58,000 nucleotides of DNA from Cryptomeria japonica (taxonomy: Eukaryota > Streptophyta > Pinopsida > Cupressales > Cupressaceae). The notes under the pieces are model-generated. The model searched no databases and had not been told where the DNA came from. It worked only from the letters and a program-made list of their open reading frames with translations. Positions 24,634 through 37,458 of the stretch are shown here, piece by piece. The translations under genes were made by a program, and so were the position numbers. The DNA lies in assembly GCF_030272615.1 (NCBI RefSeq), contig NC_081415.1, positions 375,551,392-375,609,391 of the forward strand, in the 5' to 3' direction. Every line of letters begins with the position of its first letter. The stretch's first letter is position 1.

Positions 24634-24644
24634 CTTAAAATGCT

Positions 24645-24745
24645 AACCCTAACCCGAAATTGGGTTAGGGTTGCATTTCTATATCTTTCAACTTAGTTTT
24701 ATTTTCTTATTATTTTATACCCTAACCTGAAATGGGTTAGGGTTT
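24645..24745. repeat. two hairpins built on CCCTAA / TTAGGG words
   Basis: AACCCTAACCC-GAAAT-TGGGTTAGGGTT (24645-24672) and a second similar hairpin at about 24719-24744 are inverted repeats with short loops. They resemble telomeric words but are not tandem telomere repeats. Confidence 0.7.
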
Positions 24746-24849
24746 ATTATATTACTATTTTTTTGTGTGTGTTGAGAGTGATTGCAGGTACGGCGGAGGG
24801 TTTCGAAGTGGGGAGAGGCGGAGGAAGTGCGCGGGTTTCCCCCGGGCGT

Positions 24850-25141
24850 CGTTGTGCGTACACACAGTGGCGGCAGCGCCGCCCACTGTGTGCACACACA
24901 GTGGCGGACGGTGTAACCCGCTGCCCACTGTGTATACACACAATGGCGGGCGCCGCCCGCTCCACTGTGTTTGCACACAGTGCGGTGCCCTTCAGCGCCG
25001 CCCACTGTGTGTAAACACAGTGGCGCGTGCGGTGCCCTTCGGCGCCACCCGCTCCACTATGTTTGCACACAGTGCGGTGGCCTTCGGCGCCGCCCACTGT
25101 GTGTAAACACAGTGGCGCGTGCGGTGCCCTTCGGCGCCGCG
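24850..25141. repeat. GC-rich array of palindromic CACTGTGT / ACACAGTG units
   Basis: At least six inverted CACTGTGT...ACACAGTG motifs, some with one mismatch, lie in about 290 bp, for example CCACTGTGTTTACACACAGTGG read on the minus strand. The right part is a roughly 92-bp tandem unit (starts near 24994 and 25087, with a partial unit before) containing GCGGTGCCCTTCGGCGCC. It is sharply GC-rich inside AT-rich DNA and sits in the leader between element C's 5' LTR and gag. Confidence 0.85.
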
Positions 25142-25280
25142 ATTTTTTCCAATGAGTTTTTTTTTTTTATATTATTCAATAATTTCGCTTTCTTTTTTTT
25201 TTAATATGATGTGCTTCCCTTTTTTTTTTTTTTTTATCAAATATATATATATATATGGTGCACATAATCATATATGTATA

Positions 25281-25331
<51 letters not shown>

Positions 25332-25385
25332 GTATATATATATACATATGTATATATATATACATATATATATATACCCGATAGG
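25142..25385. repeat. poly-T tracts and TA/TACATATG microsatellite
   Basis: T-runs at 25158-25235 are followed by TA repeats with CATATG interruptions to about 25376. Open frames here are artefacts of the repeat. Confidence 0.85.
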
Positions 25386-28300
25386 GTTAGGAAGTATATT
25401 TTGAGTTATTTTTAACACAGCAGCATGCAATGCTATATATATTTTTTGTAACAGGGATGCACAAGTTCAAATATGTTTCTTTTTCTTTGTTGTTGCAGGG
25501 ATATACACATATAGAAAGTTATATATATATTCATATATATATAGGTATATATTTTTCAATATATATACTTATATATTTATAGATATATATATAATAAAAC
25601 GTTAAGACAATAGGGTTGGGAGCCCTTATATTTTTTTTGAAGTTCTAACATCTAAGCATACAGGCCTTAGTCTATTAACAGCAATAACCAGATTCATATA
25701 TGTTTATATTTTTCTATTTCACAACTCGCAGGAGTGAGTTAGAAACTAGTACATTTACTGATTTTAGATTTCCATTTTCTAGGTGTAATTTACCCTAATA
25801 TACAGCTTTCACTAATATATCTTTTTTTTTTTACAATAGCTATGCAACATGCTCCTACAGCAATGAGTAAATACTAGATCCCTTTTTGTTTTTTGCTATG
25901 CCTAAACAGAGTTCAGAGAAATAAAACAGCAATAATTAAATTGTGCAAGTAAATACTGAAAACCCATTGCATTCCTTTCTTCTCTTTTTTTTTTTCCTTT
26001 ATTTTATATGCAGAAATAAACAAGATAACAGAATCCATTCTGAGACAGAATTTTGATTTAGTATACAACAACCTAATTAGAATTTAAATAAATTTACTTT
26101 GCAAACAGAGTATTTAATTACAGTGGCCCATACTTAAAATGGGTGTAATAATCCAACCAGTCTCTCATACTTAATGATGAGGACTTGAATTAAAAGAACA
26201 CATTTCTTAAAACAAAAATAAAGAATCAACTTAAGCCCTTTATTTACATTGTTTTCCTTTGTTTTGCAACAATTCATAATTTACATTTTTACTTTTCTGC
26301 ATCTAAATAGTAATCTGAAACTGAACGAAATCTGCAACCAAATAATCTGCAACTCCTAGATCTTTTTTTTTTTCAAGCAACCTGCATGTAAAAATTTTAG
26401 GACTGTGACCATGGGAAGCTCACCTCCCAGCCTAGGCTTACCAGAAGCCACCCCCGAGCTAGGAGAATCAAGACCTAGACAGGGTTACAACCAGGCAATA
26501 CAACAAACAAGGGGAAAGAAAATAACACAACAGAGACACCCTTTCCCAAGCTGAAACTCCATCACAAAATATGATGCCTTATTGGGGTGGAAGTGGACCA
26601 AGTACCCTAGGGGAGAAATCTGCTAAATAAAACTTACAGCCAACTCATGGCACCCATGAATGCATAACCAGAATTCTTCCTTAATCCCTACACCCTTATG
26701 ACCCCCAAAAAAAAGGCAAACATGCCATATTTGCACCCCTTATGACCCCCAAGTAGAAATAACACAAAAGAAAGGCAGCAAGGGTCTCATGGACAGACCC
26801 TTGAGATCACTCTCAAAATGAGAGCCTCTCACCCTAAGGCTGTCAAACTCCTTCCACCCCCAAGACCAATCTTTCCTCCCAAGGAAAGGATGGTCTTGAA
26901 CACTCCCCAAACACCACATTACATAAAACAGAAATAAACAAGAACACATAAATTTTACACTACAACAAAAATAAAGAATTACAGCAATTTCCATTCCAAC
27001 ATTCTATAACATTTTTACAATTTCATAAGAGGGGAAAAATAGTAACACCAACCTTGACCTGCCAAGGGAAGTCTAAGGGAAAGCTTGATGAAGAGCTGCC
27101 CAATCCACTAATTCTTTTCTGCAATCCTTAGCCCCCAAATCTGCTATCCTAAAACTGGTTTCCTTTCAAAATTTTCCAAAAATCTCCAAGGATGGAGAGT
27201 GGGTGATTAGCTCACTAAGCTTCCATCTTAGCCTAAGAAGGCCTCTCTCACTCCTTCCAACCTCTTGGATAGAGTGAGAGATCCCCCATTGGGTTGGTCT
27301 TCCCTAGGTCTTACACACTCCCTAACCTAGGTGTCTAGAGAAGGGAAATGAAATGGGCAAGAGGGATTACTATCTCCAAGAAGGTTATCCTACCAAGGAT
27401 GGCACTCCTATAGATGGAATTCGTCCATCTTGGGAAAACCACTTTTTTGGGTGGTTAAACAAGTCCTAAGGGAAAGACACATGGCCAATTTTGGCCTTCA
27501 CCCATAGGTACCCCATGAGGCCTAATAGAAAAGCTCTAAAATTGACTCTAGGAGTTGATTTGACCTTCAGAAAGTCCACCTGAAGTTAACCTACGGGTCA
27601 ACTCTGAGTTGACCTTCCTTGTGGCTCACTAACCTAGATTTCTTGGTTCCTTCAAGGATAATTAGGAGATATAACAATTAACAAAAATAAAACTTTCCAA
27701 AAAGGTGACAAGACAATTTGCCAACACAACATACTACATAGGTGTCAAGTGACACTTCAACATAATTCCACATCACAATTACATACATGGCAATTGTCCC
27801 TAAAATAATTTAAACAATTCAATAATTACAATTTACACTCATGCAACATTTTACATTTACGAATAAAATACAATACATACGGGGTGTTGTCTCTCCAAAT
27901 AGACAACCCCTGGTTTTACTAACGCACATAGGCCTAGGTTTGATTCTCCCTAATATTTCCATGGTCACATGGATAATTTCCTGCACATCTCAATTTAAAC
28001 ATTAGTACTTCCCAAATAGCCTCATATAATATATAACACAAAATCAGAATACAATACATTCATTCTGCAAAGACTTGACATTATAAAATACGATTTGTCA
28101 CAAATCAAAGCAATTTCATCATAATCCTCAAAATTTGATCCATCTACAAGATATGCGAACATTTTTCTAACATTATAACAAATCCTGAAATTCAGATAAT
28201 AACCTGCATCATCACAATATTACCCTAATCTAGAATCATATAATATTCTATAATCCACAAGGCATAGAAATGAAGCATCCATATATATCAATGTTACCAA

Positions 28301-28864
28301 AATCGCGGGACCATGTAAAGTTCTATATCCATAGTGTGTCAAAACTAGCATCCAAAATAGTTCCAAAATGAAAATAACTGAAGAGATAGGATGGGTCGGG
28401 GTAGGGCCTCACAGTTCTTGATTATTCATTATGCCCGAATCAAAACTAGGACAATACATTCTTATTTGACTTTATAAACATTTCATATATGACCCACAAT
28501 TATACATTCCATGACTCTTTCTTTTCCATACAAAGCCTTAAGCATAAATAATACATGAGTGACTGAAAATCAAACTTAAGGACTCTTGAATGAGCCTATA
28601 ATATCATAACACACTTCCTTTAACATAAATAATGATAGAAGCCTACAACCAAAAAGTGTGAAATCTGTGTACAATTGTATTTCCCCTTCTAACTAGTGCT
28701 TCAACACTAAATAAGGATGCATTTCAGAACTAAAACTTTATGGTTTTCACAAAACTTTAAAAGGAAATACCTAGAAAATATTGCAACAGTGGGTAACCTC
28801 ATTTCTTTGGTTGAGAAATCTTCAAATCTTGAGCTCTTTACTTCCTCCTTGAGGTTCTTGAATG
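25386..28864. other. non-coding leader of element C, part 2
   Basis: No supported gene on either strand. A hairpin with GGGGTGTTGTCT / AGACAACCCC arms lies at 27882-27910. The segment from about 26404 (TGTGACCATGG) to 28412 (GGGCCTCACA) has LTR-like inverted ends on the minus strand but no matching flanking 5-mers, so I do not call it an element. Confidence 0.4.
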
Positions 28865-29392
28865 TCAGAGTCGCCACCTGTTTGCGAAGGAATGATATTT
28901 AAACAGTTGAATGCTATTCAAAGCCTTCTTTCATTCAAGGTCTTCCTTTCTTCAACAGAGCAACCTATATGTTCTTCAGACATGCTGCTACAAAAACCTT
29001 CCAGGCTGAAAACCATACAAAATCTAAAACAAAAGTTCAAATTCTCTACTTTGCTGACTCTTTCCAAATGGACTTAAGACTTTGTTTCACAACAGAGTCG
29101 TCAATTTGTTGGTTGTTGCAACTCGGATGGGGAAGACACGAGAATGTGTGAAATGATAACTTAATAACTTGTTACTAGAGATTTTTGACAATTTTCATTC
29201 ACTTATCCCTAGTAGAGTCGTCAATTTGTTGGTTGTTGTGGCTCAGATGGGGAGGCCACTAGGATCTCCGAAATAACTTTCTTTTACTAGAAACCTCAAA
29301 TATTCATTATCTGAAACAAAGGTTCAAAATATTTACTTTATTTACTCTTTCCAAATGGATTAATAACACTTGTTCCCAACAAGTCACCAACC
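28865..29392 (-). repeat. repeated primer-binding-site-like motifs beside element C's 5' LTR
   Basis: On the minus strand, motifs of the type TTGGCGACTCTG recur. TGGCGACTCTG lies near 28869-28879, ATTGACGACTCTGTTG near 29090-29106, ATTGACGACTCTACTAGGG near 29207-29226, and TTGGTGACTTGTTGGGAACAAG just inside the LTR (29370-29391). The two middle copies are followed leftward by similar TGTTGGTTGTTG-containing flanks. TGGCGACTC resembles the tRNA-Arg-type site of Ogre elements. The last copy is in the canonical position but carries C-to-T-like changes. Confidence 0.5.
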
Positions 29393-32300
29393 TGTTGGTA
29401 ATATGAAAATAAACATTAACAAGTGCCTTCATTTACTAGGCAGCAAAGTCAACTTTCAATTTGCGGCTTATATTCAAATAGTTTGAGCTATACCAAAGAG
29501 ATCTAAGCATTAATGCATTAGATCAATACTGGTTAGCTTAGTTTTTCCTGAAACTATACATATAAATCCTACATGCAAAACATATCACTCAACATCCTAC
29601 TCAAGCATTTTAATCTCTTCCTTGAAGAGAAGCAAAAATAGAATAAACACCAGTATTGCTAGGACAAAATAAACAATCTTTAATTATCAATTTTATAAAT
29701 AACCCCCTTACATGTTGGAGACAATAGAAAGAAGGAACAATATTCATTACTTGCATCTCTGATTACAACTATTTGAAACATAAAACATTTACAAACTAAA
29801 CAATATATCTCATTGTCATTAACCCTGCACTATACATAGCTCACTCATGGAGTAGAAAATTCTGGAGAAAAACTTCAGAAAACTAAAAACTAACTCTTGA
29901 GAATGAGAAGGGAATACAGCAAAAAGATGCAAGGCAAAACCCTAAAGAAACCCTACGATGCATCTCAATCGTTAGCACATTTTTCAAGAATTTTAAAATT
30001 CCCCCTCGAGATCTGCACCTCATCTTCTTGGATTTTACAAATTAAAAAATCAGCACTTATCCTCATCCTTTGTTCTTAGTCTTCCATGAGCCTGCAAAAG
30101 ATCTTTATGGAAAAAATCTCATGCAACCGACCTGTCAAAATCATCTTTTTGCATCTCTGCTAAAATTTACTATTTTTGGCTAGCTGTCTTTTCTGACTCT
30201 GTCCACTTTTGTCTTAGTCTCCCAAAACTGAAAAATTAGTTCTCTTGGTGAAAGTTATAACCTGAGTATGTGATCTAAAAAATTCTCACAAAGATGAAAA
30301 CAATTAGCAGCAAGATATATTTGCTCTTCTACTTTAAAGCATTTTTACATTTGCGGGAGTGACTATACACTTGCTCAGTGGTAATATTTATGTGAAATAC
30401 TTGACCATTTCCATATGTGTTTTCCGTCACGTCCATCTCCCCTTCCATCAAGTCAAGCCTTTTACCCTCTCTCATTTATCAAAGTTTTTGAAGAATAGCT
30501 TACCCTTGGTGAAAAACAAAAATACCCACCTCTATCCTCAATCAACATTTACTCCCATCTTTAAGATTTTTACAGTATCGTGAAAAACATTTACAATTCA
30601 CCCTTGTGTATTACCCATTTATAGTTATTGCGAAGGAAACATCCTCTACAATTTAAATTACTTTCCCCTCACATAGTAGTTAAGCAATATCCTGGTGTAA
30701 CCATTTTACACCCCCTGGTAAAACCATTATTTATTCCTTGCTCTACCTTTATATTTTTTAACCTTTCTTATTTAGTACTATGGTTGATTCATTTTAATTT
30801 GTTATATTCTCACCACAAATTAAGGATTAGATATCACACTAGAGGCTAAATAAAATGTCTTCACCTTGATAGTTGCATATGCCATACCACATGATCCATT
30901 AACCCTCAACTGTAACATTGCAAATGAGAATCACTTTGAATCCTTTTTTAGCTTTCTACTACATCTTTCTATTTACGCATTGCATCTGCCTAAAAGTTTC
31001 AAAAAAACTTTTAAAAAAATCCATTTTGTGCAGCGTTTACAACCATCATGGAATCGCCTTCAGGTATATTGCGACTGTGGAACCCAATGAAATTCCTCCA
31101 TCATTTGCATTTTAACAGATACCCAAGTCATTCCAACGCCCATGTTGGCACAAAAGTGAAGGCGGCAAAGGGTTATAAATTTTGGCAATTCATTTGTCTG
31201 CAAATTCAAAAACCCTTTCAACAAGTAAATTCCATGCATACCCAGATATGGCGAACTCCCATCAATGTTGCATCAATCCCTATTGGCACACTCTTTATAT
31301 TATCATGTCCAATATCAGTATTGCAAGATCATTGCCCGAGATTGTTACTGCAACCAATGAACTCTCTACTTCCTTCCATTGATATGCAATCAAGGCATCT
31401 ATGAGATAATCATTGGACCACCACACAATGCACAACAAACTAGGCATATGAGATGCCAATGTGACACGTCCCAATCTCACTGCTTGGTATTTCTTTCTCA
31501 CTGTTTCTATGTTATGAATTTACACTGGGATCATGGTGTACACCATGATTGCGCCTCAATCAGGCTGTTCAAATAGTCCACACACCATGTCTTTGACCCC
31601 TCATCGATTCATAATGCAATTCCAGCCGAGGCACATAGATCTCAAGCAACATGTCATTGTCCCCCACACTAAAAATTTACTCATCTTACGACCCCAAAAT
31701 TGTGTCACTTCTTCAAAACTCAACCTCGCAGTGAACTCACCACTGGCATGGCGATACTTTAGTTTCGTGGGTTCCTCCCTTTTGAAAACATCTTGAGCAG
31801 CTTCAAACTCCATGACGAGCTTACAGAAGGACTAAGCCAAAAACCTTAAATTCCACTTAGTTTTTTACCACGTGTTTGTTGCCCTAAAATTGTTTCTTCC
31901 ACATTCAATCACATCCAACAGTTATCCCACGTGGCATTCTCGGCGGCTCATTTCCTTGCGCGGGATAAGGTTTCCATTACTCACTATGCCTTGCCTGTTA
32001 TCCCGCGCGAGCTTTCTTCCCAAGTCAAACACAGTGCGGGATAAAAATTAACTTGCTTATCCGCTGCCTTAGTTTCTTATCTCGCAGCGTCTTGTGTTTG
32101 TTCAAAACACTCACACGGGGTAACATTCTTCACATCCCTGTGCCTTAGATTCCTATCCCGCTCAGCTGCTTGGATGACTTCTCTGAGCGCGTAGGAAAAG
32201 CACAAAACATTATCCTGCCTCGGCTTCTTATCCTGCACCACCGTTCTTCCTGACATGAATGTCATGCGGGGCAACAAATTAATCTCCCCCTCGCTTCAAA

Positions 32301-34477
32301 TCATTGTCCCGCACGGGTCGCTTGTTTTCTTCTATGGGATTGCGAGGCAAGGAAACAGGTTGAGCTTTCATTCTTTTACTCATCCCGCGGGCCCTAACTA
32401 GCTGCTTATTTCCGCATGCGGGGTAAAGAAACTCAAGTCTTATGAGTTGTTGCCTAAGGAATTTGCAAGACTTTACTTACCCATTTTATTTTGTGGGCCC
32501 ATCGACCTTCCCTTTTAAAACGGTCATTTAGGCCAATGCCCATCTTGCACTATAAGAATTTAAATCAATAAATTAATTTAAAATATTTCTTATGCCCCAT
32601 TTTTAAACTGACTCATTTATAATATTATTTAAACTAAAATAGGTTAAATAACAAACATTTCTCTTTTTTGTCTTTGACATGCCTTGTTGGGTCATATCAT
32701 TAGTCGAGCCCCAAATTGGGTCCGGCTAAAAAAAATTATTTATGTAAAACTCACCCTGGGGAAAATGCTCTGAATCTGGGAAAACTGAAGGCACAATCAT
32801 CAATCTTGTCATTTTTGCAACATTGAAATTTGACAAAAAACACCTGAGTAGCCTTTGAAATCAGCTTTTAAAACTGACCAAAACACCAAACTAGGGCTTG
32901 CAAATTGGCACACTAATAGACAATAATACAAAGAACCTAGGGCATCAGATGAATCATCATTTTGAGTTCTGAGGCAAGAGTTATTAATCAGAAAAGTGGC
33001 CAACTCAGGCTTGTCTGAAACTAAACTTGTTAAATCAACCTGAGTACCATTCAAAAGTTGATTTGAAAAAATATCACACATTTGTCTCAAGGATCATTGG
33101 TACATTAATATACCTCGAATAGGTGTGAAAGAGGGTTTGACCTGATTAGGTCACATGTGTCAATTATTAACCCTCAAAGTTGCCTTCTATGAAAAATCTG
33201 AACACGCTGATCATGGAACCTTGAAAAAGTTTGCTTCGAATGGGTCTTGAAAACTTATCAAATGATGAGCTGGGGGGCTACAAACTGGGAATCTGGTAGA
33301 AAATTCTACTCAAAATCGTGGGGTACAACCACTTTGAATTGCAAGTCAACTTTGTATGAAATTCAAATTCACAAATAGGGGTACAAACTACTATTTGACA
33401 TTGTTCAGTTGTGAAACTGAACTTTTTGCAAATGGAATCAAACTAGTAGACAGTAATACCAAACTGAACTTTTTGCAAAACACCAAACTAGGGCTTGCAA
33501 ATTGGCACACTAATAGACAGTAATACAAAGAACCTAGGACATCAGATGAATCATCGTTTTAACTTCTCAGGCAAGAGTTATTAATTAGAAAAGTGGCCAA
33601 CAAAGGCTTGTCTGAAACTAAACTTGTTAAATCAACCCAAGTACCATTCAAAAGTTGATTTGAAAAAATATCAAACATCTGTCTCAAGGATTGCCACTTG
33701 GCATGTTGGTACATTAATATACCCCAAATAGGTGTGAAAGAGGGTTTGACCTGATTAGGTCACATGTGAAAATTATTAACCCTCAAAGTTGCCTTCTCTG
33801 GAAAATCTGAACACGCTGATCATGAAAACCTGAAAAAATTTGCTTCGAATGGGTCTTGAAAACTTATCAAATGATGAGTAGGGGGGCTACAAACTGGGAA
33901 TTTGGTAGAAAATTTTACTCAAAATCATGGGGTACAACCACTTTGAATTGCAATTCAACTAGGTATGAAATTCAAATTCACAAATAGGGGTACAAACTAC
34001 TATTTGACATTGTTCAGTTGTGAAACTGGACTTTTTGCAAATGGAATCAACTTTGAAAACTCAACAAATGGATTCGTAGGGCTATGCCACTTGACATAAG
34101 GATTCAACAAATAGCAGAGAATCATGGAAAACACTCTGTTTGGCTTCACAATCAACTGGTATAAAGATTCAAATGCTCAAAGAGAGCTTCCTCAAAAAAG
34201 TGCAAAAGGTGCAAACAACAACCCCAACTTTTGGACCTCCAAAGGAAACTTCAAAAACTCATCAAAACTAATCATAGGAGGTTTAAAATGGACATATGGC
34301 ATCTTTGATAGGTGCTTGACCATCTCCCAAGGGTATTTTGCATGACAATCCACTAGTTCAAAAATCCTGGCTCGCAAAACGTGCTTCACAAACTTATTGA
34401 GCAGGGTGCATTCTAAGTGCAAGGATCAAAATTTTAAACCTGGGACATCAAATTTTGACAAAAATTTTGTCCCAACG
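29393..34477 (-). repeat. 5' LTR (right) of element C
   Basis: It starts TGTTGGTAATATG and ends TTTTGTCCCAACG on the + strand, and is collinear with the left LTR. It lacks about 380 bp near its + strand start. It gains a roughly 60-bp segment near 29435-29500 and a 597-bp tandem duplication near its other end. Confidence 0.8.
32881..34060. repeat. 597-bp tandem duplication inside element C's right LTR
   Basis: The segment starting AAACACCAAACTAGGGCTTG occurs at 32881 and again at 33478, and both run through TTCAGTTGTGAAACTG. The left LTR has a single copy (20090-20640), so the duplication arose in or before this LTR copy. Confidence 0.85.
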
Positions 34478-34700
34478 GATCCATCTTTTGAAGCTTTGTT
34501 TAACAAGTTTAACATTTGGATCGACAGCTAGGTGATTTACAACAAGCTCAAGATCAAGACCATGCATGTCTACATAAGACCATGCAAAATTAATAGGCCA
34601 CTTGTGGAGGATGTGAAGGAAAACTTGGAACTCTTCATCAAATAAAGATGTTAACACATCAGCAATTTTGGGATTTTTTGTAGTTCCCAAATTAACCTCT
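34478..34700 (-). pseudogene. reverse transcriptase N-terminus of element B
   Basis: It contains FAWSYVDMHGLDLELVVNHL, the region that opens RT in Tat-type elements, and matches element A's RSYADMPGLEPELVLHHL. It is cut at 34478 by element C. The next part of RT resumes at 16272. One base appears lost shortly before the junction. Confidence 0.8.
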
Positions 34701-35600
34701 CTTGTCTCATCAATGAGGATTGGGGATTTATCAAAAACCTATATATCAATGAGAGGAAGAGGGGAATCCTCATCTTTTAATGCCTCAAAGACATTTTCAC
34801 CAGAAGATACACCCTTTGTTTTTACTTTTTTAGAATATATAGGTGACTCAGAAAGGTTTTCACCTGTAGACAATTAATTTTTCAATTATTTTTCACTTTT
34901 TTGGTTAAGGATCCCCTCTCCCCCATAGCAACCTTGAGGATCCAACTTATAAACTATATTAAAAGTTAGATGATAATATGGTGTACACTCAGTTGCTCCC
35001 AAAAATTGTAAGAGCATGTCATCACTCTGGAATGTATCAAGGTGTGCAATAATTCAACCCCAATTCATGAGTTTGGGATGGTGAAGGGAGAGGTTAATCA
35101 AAAGAATGGATGTGCCAAAGGATGAGGAGCTATCTATATCACCATACACTTGTTTGACAACCTCCTTAGGTATGTCTTCAATATCAATCAAAACATTTTC
35201 ATTGTTTCCAGAAATACTTGTCGAAGATGAGGCTTCACAAGAAGAATGTCCAAAACCAAGCCCTTGATGATGAACAATTGGAACAGGATCAATAGGCCTT
35301 CTAATTCCATGTTCTTCTTGGCCTAATCCTCTACCTTGGTAATCCCATTTCTTGGTAGTCAATTTGTGCACTACTGGATATTTTTCTTTGAAGTGATTAA
35401 GGTGGGTATCATAACCTATAGCAACATCCTTGAAAAACCATTGATTAATATTTATTCTATAACCTCGTGATTAAGTTCACCATGAGATTGGAATGTAGTA
35501 GAGCCACACATTCTAACCATCAGTTCTTTCTTCTTCTACTCTTTGGCAGGTTTCCCATGGGTATGAGGATCTAGAGGTAATGCACCTACTATAAGAGTTT
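34701..35600 (-). pseudogene. linker with G-patch-like segment, element B
   Basis: The open stretch 35054-35371 contains GRGLGQEEHGIRRPIDP and HHQGLGFG. This is the Gly-rich pattern that element A shows between protease and RT (GLGLQKQGRLEPI ... NQGLEY). G-patch-like Gly-rich segments are known near protease in several retroelements and bind nucleic acid. The rest is Ser-rich and degenerate. Confidence 0.55.
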
Positions 35601-36330
35601 ATTGTAAAGCATATTCACCACAACCAATATCGTTGATCTTGAGCTGGGAAAAGGCAGATGAAATGGAAGTTTTTTCTTTAGTAGCACTGAGTATGGTTTC
35701 AGGGTCTAAATACGAGAATGATGGAGTAGCTTGAGGAATTCCAACATTGGTACTTAGGCAATGATGGGAATATGGGGAAGATGTCTCAAGAGCGCAACAA
35801 TAATCAAATGGTTGAGTGTCACCATGAATAGTAATTTCACAACCTTGATATGGAAATTTAAGACATTGGTGGTAAGTGGATGACACAGCCTGCATGGCAT
35901 GGATCCATGGGCGACCAAGAAGGATGTTAAATGGAAGATCAAGATCAACAACATAAAAAATAGTATCCTATGTTACTAGGCCCACCTAAATTGGAAGATT
36001 GATCATCCCCACTAAACTTCTCTCTGCATTATCATGTGTTTTGATACGGATGCATTGGTTATGCAAATCCATGACAATATACCCTACTTGTCTAAACAAT
36101 TTCAAAGTACAAAGGTTTAGGGCAGAACCATTATCAATCAAAACTCACTTTACTTTGTAGTGCTTAATAATGGCTTTGATATTAAGCGGACGGATATGAT
36201 TAGGATTAGGAACCATGGCATTAGATTTTGTGAAGCTAAGATGGCATGTGGTACATAAATGTGTTACTAAAGCCTAGAATTGCATAGGATCTATGTTGCT
36301 AGGCATATGAGTTTCTTGCAATACATGGTT
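35580..36330 (-). pseudogene. aspartic protease of element B
   Basis: The catalytic loop reads VLIDNGSALNLCTLKL near 36100-36150. The flap/C-terminal part gives NILLGRPWIHAMQAVSSTYHQ (about 35930-35865), a retropepsin-like fold found before RT in gypsy elements. The usual D-T/S-G-A/S loop is D-N-G-S here. Stops at Gln-like positions break it. It is a clear homologue of 48790-49485. Confidence 0.75.
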
Positions 36331-36499
36331 AAGAATCTCCCGATGAGTACGTGAAACTTTCAACAAATCTAAAATGGAGATCTATGTATGGGTCTTCCCT
36401 ATGCGCTCAATAATGTTGTATTGTGTAGACATAGGAGTTGGAGGTGTGGTAGGAAGTGGAGCTCTAAGAACTATCTTGCGAGCTATTCTAGTGGTTGCG

Positions 36500-37458
36500 A
36501 CACATTGAGTATTGGCTCCTTTTACACGAATCATATTAGCATGCTCTTCTACCTAGGTAATACAACCTATCATACCACCATAGTTGAACGAAACTTTATT
36601 ATAGGTAATGTTATTATTTGTACAAGATTGACCTTCATTTGATGTACTAGCCTCTCCTTGATGTTTGGGAAGAGCATCCTTATACATACCTAGGTTTACA
36701 TTAGATGACCTTCTTGTGGTAGGGTCAACATCAATTTTTCCTTGGTCAATAAGATCTTGAACTAGATGTTTAAGCTTCATGCATTTGTTCATCGCATGAC
36801 CCTTGACAAGATGATAAGAACAATACTCGTTCTCTTTATACCAATCAGGCACGGGTTTAGACTAATCAAACGGTATTGTTTGTGGATACACAACCATATT
36901 ATGCTACTCCATACACTTGAAAATGAGATCCAAGGGTTCCCCCATAGGTGTAAACTGACATCTTGGGTTTTATAATTTGTCTATCAAAGATGAGCTTGAG
37001 AAACAGTGATGGCGTTGGTATGATTAGTTTGCACATTTTATGTTGGCATTTGACGATTATGATAAGCTTGAGGTGGTGGATTAATATGTATTTGGTATAT
37101 GATTGTTGATTAGATTATGCTTGTGTAGGTGGTGATTTGGCAGCCACAACCATTTGAATTATCTTAGAATTAGTAACACCATACCCTACAATATTCTTGT
37201 TTTTGTTCCAATATCTTTGGTGATCACCACTTGGTTTGTCAAAAAGATCTTTGTAAAGCTTAATGATTCCTTCATCAATCAAAGCATGTTTTATTGATGG
37301 TCCCTTGGTCATTATATCTTTCAATTTAGCTGCATAGTTTAAACAAATGTGGTATGCAAGCTTTGGGTGTAAATTACTGATGAATATTGGAACCAATTGA
37401 GTGTCAGCTACTGTACAAGGGAGACAACCAGCGAAGGCTCTCCATCTTTTAATATAGT
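36500..37458 (-). pseudogene. gag C-terminal half of element B
   Basis: The open parts at 37115-37396 (FISNLHPKLAYHICLNYAAK) and 36553-36852 carry the tail of capsid and a CX2HX4HX4C knuckle (CSYHLVKGHAMNKC). This knuckle variant is shared with element A (CDYHRTKGHKTTSC). The N-terminal half is at 56901-58000, on the far side of element A. Frameshifts and stops make it inactive. Confidence 0.8.

Larger units (their letters stand above)
16273..34477 (-). mobile_element. Element C: non-autonomous LTR element with giant LTRs, gag and acidic ORF only
   Basis: Direct repeats of 4.8 kb (16273-21084) and 5.1 kb (29393-34477) start TGTTGG and end CCCAAC(A/G), with an 8.3 kb interior. It lies in element B's RT. 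The flanking 5-mers are GATTT (16268-16272) and GATCC (34478-34482), differing by two C-to-T changes. The interior has degenerate primer-site-like motifs at its right end and a decayed gag and acidic ORF near its left end, both on the minus strand. No protease, RT or integrase is visible. LTRs of this size are typical of Ogre-like elements. The lineage is inferred from size and primer-site motifs only. Confidence 0.75.

Noticed and set aside
24645-24745. Interstitial telomere or telomere-healing site
   Set aside because: Only two isolated hairpins of CCCTAA-like words, not a tandem TTTAGGG array.
24715-25430. ORFs of 70-116 aa over the palindromic and TA-repeat tracts
   Set aside because: They are periodic translations of tandem repeats (YIYIYI, CxHTVxx) in several frames at once, with no start context or homology.
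26404-28412. Possible 2-kb solo LTR on the minus strand (TGTGAGGCCC ... GGTCACA)
   Set aside because: End motifs fit, but flanking 5-mers do not match and no second copy exists in the window.
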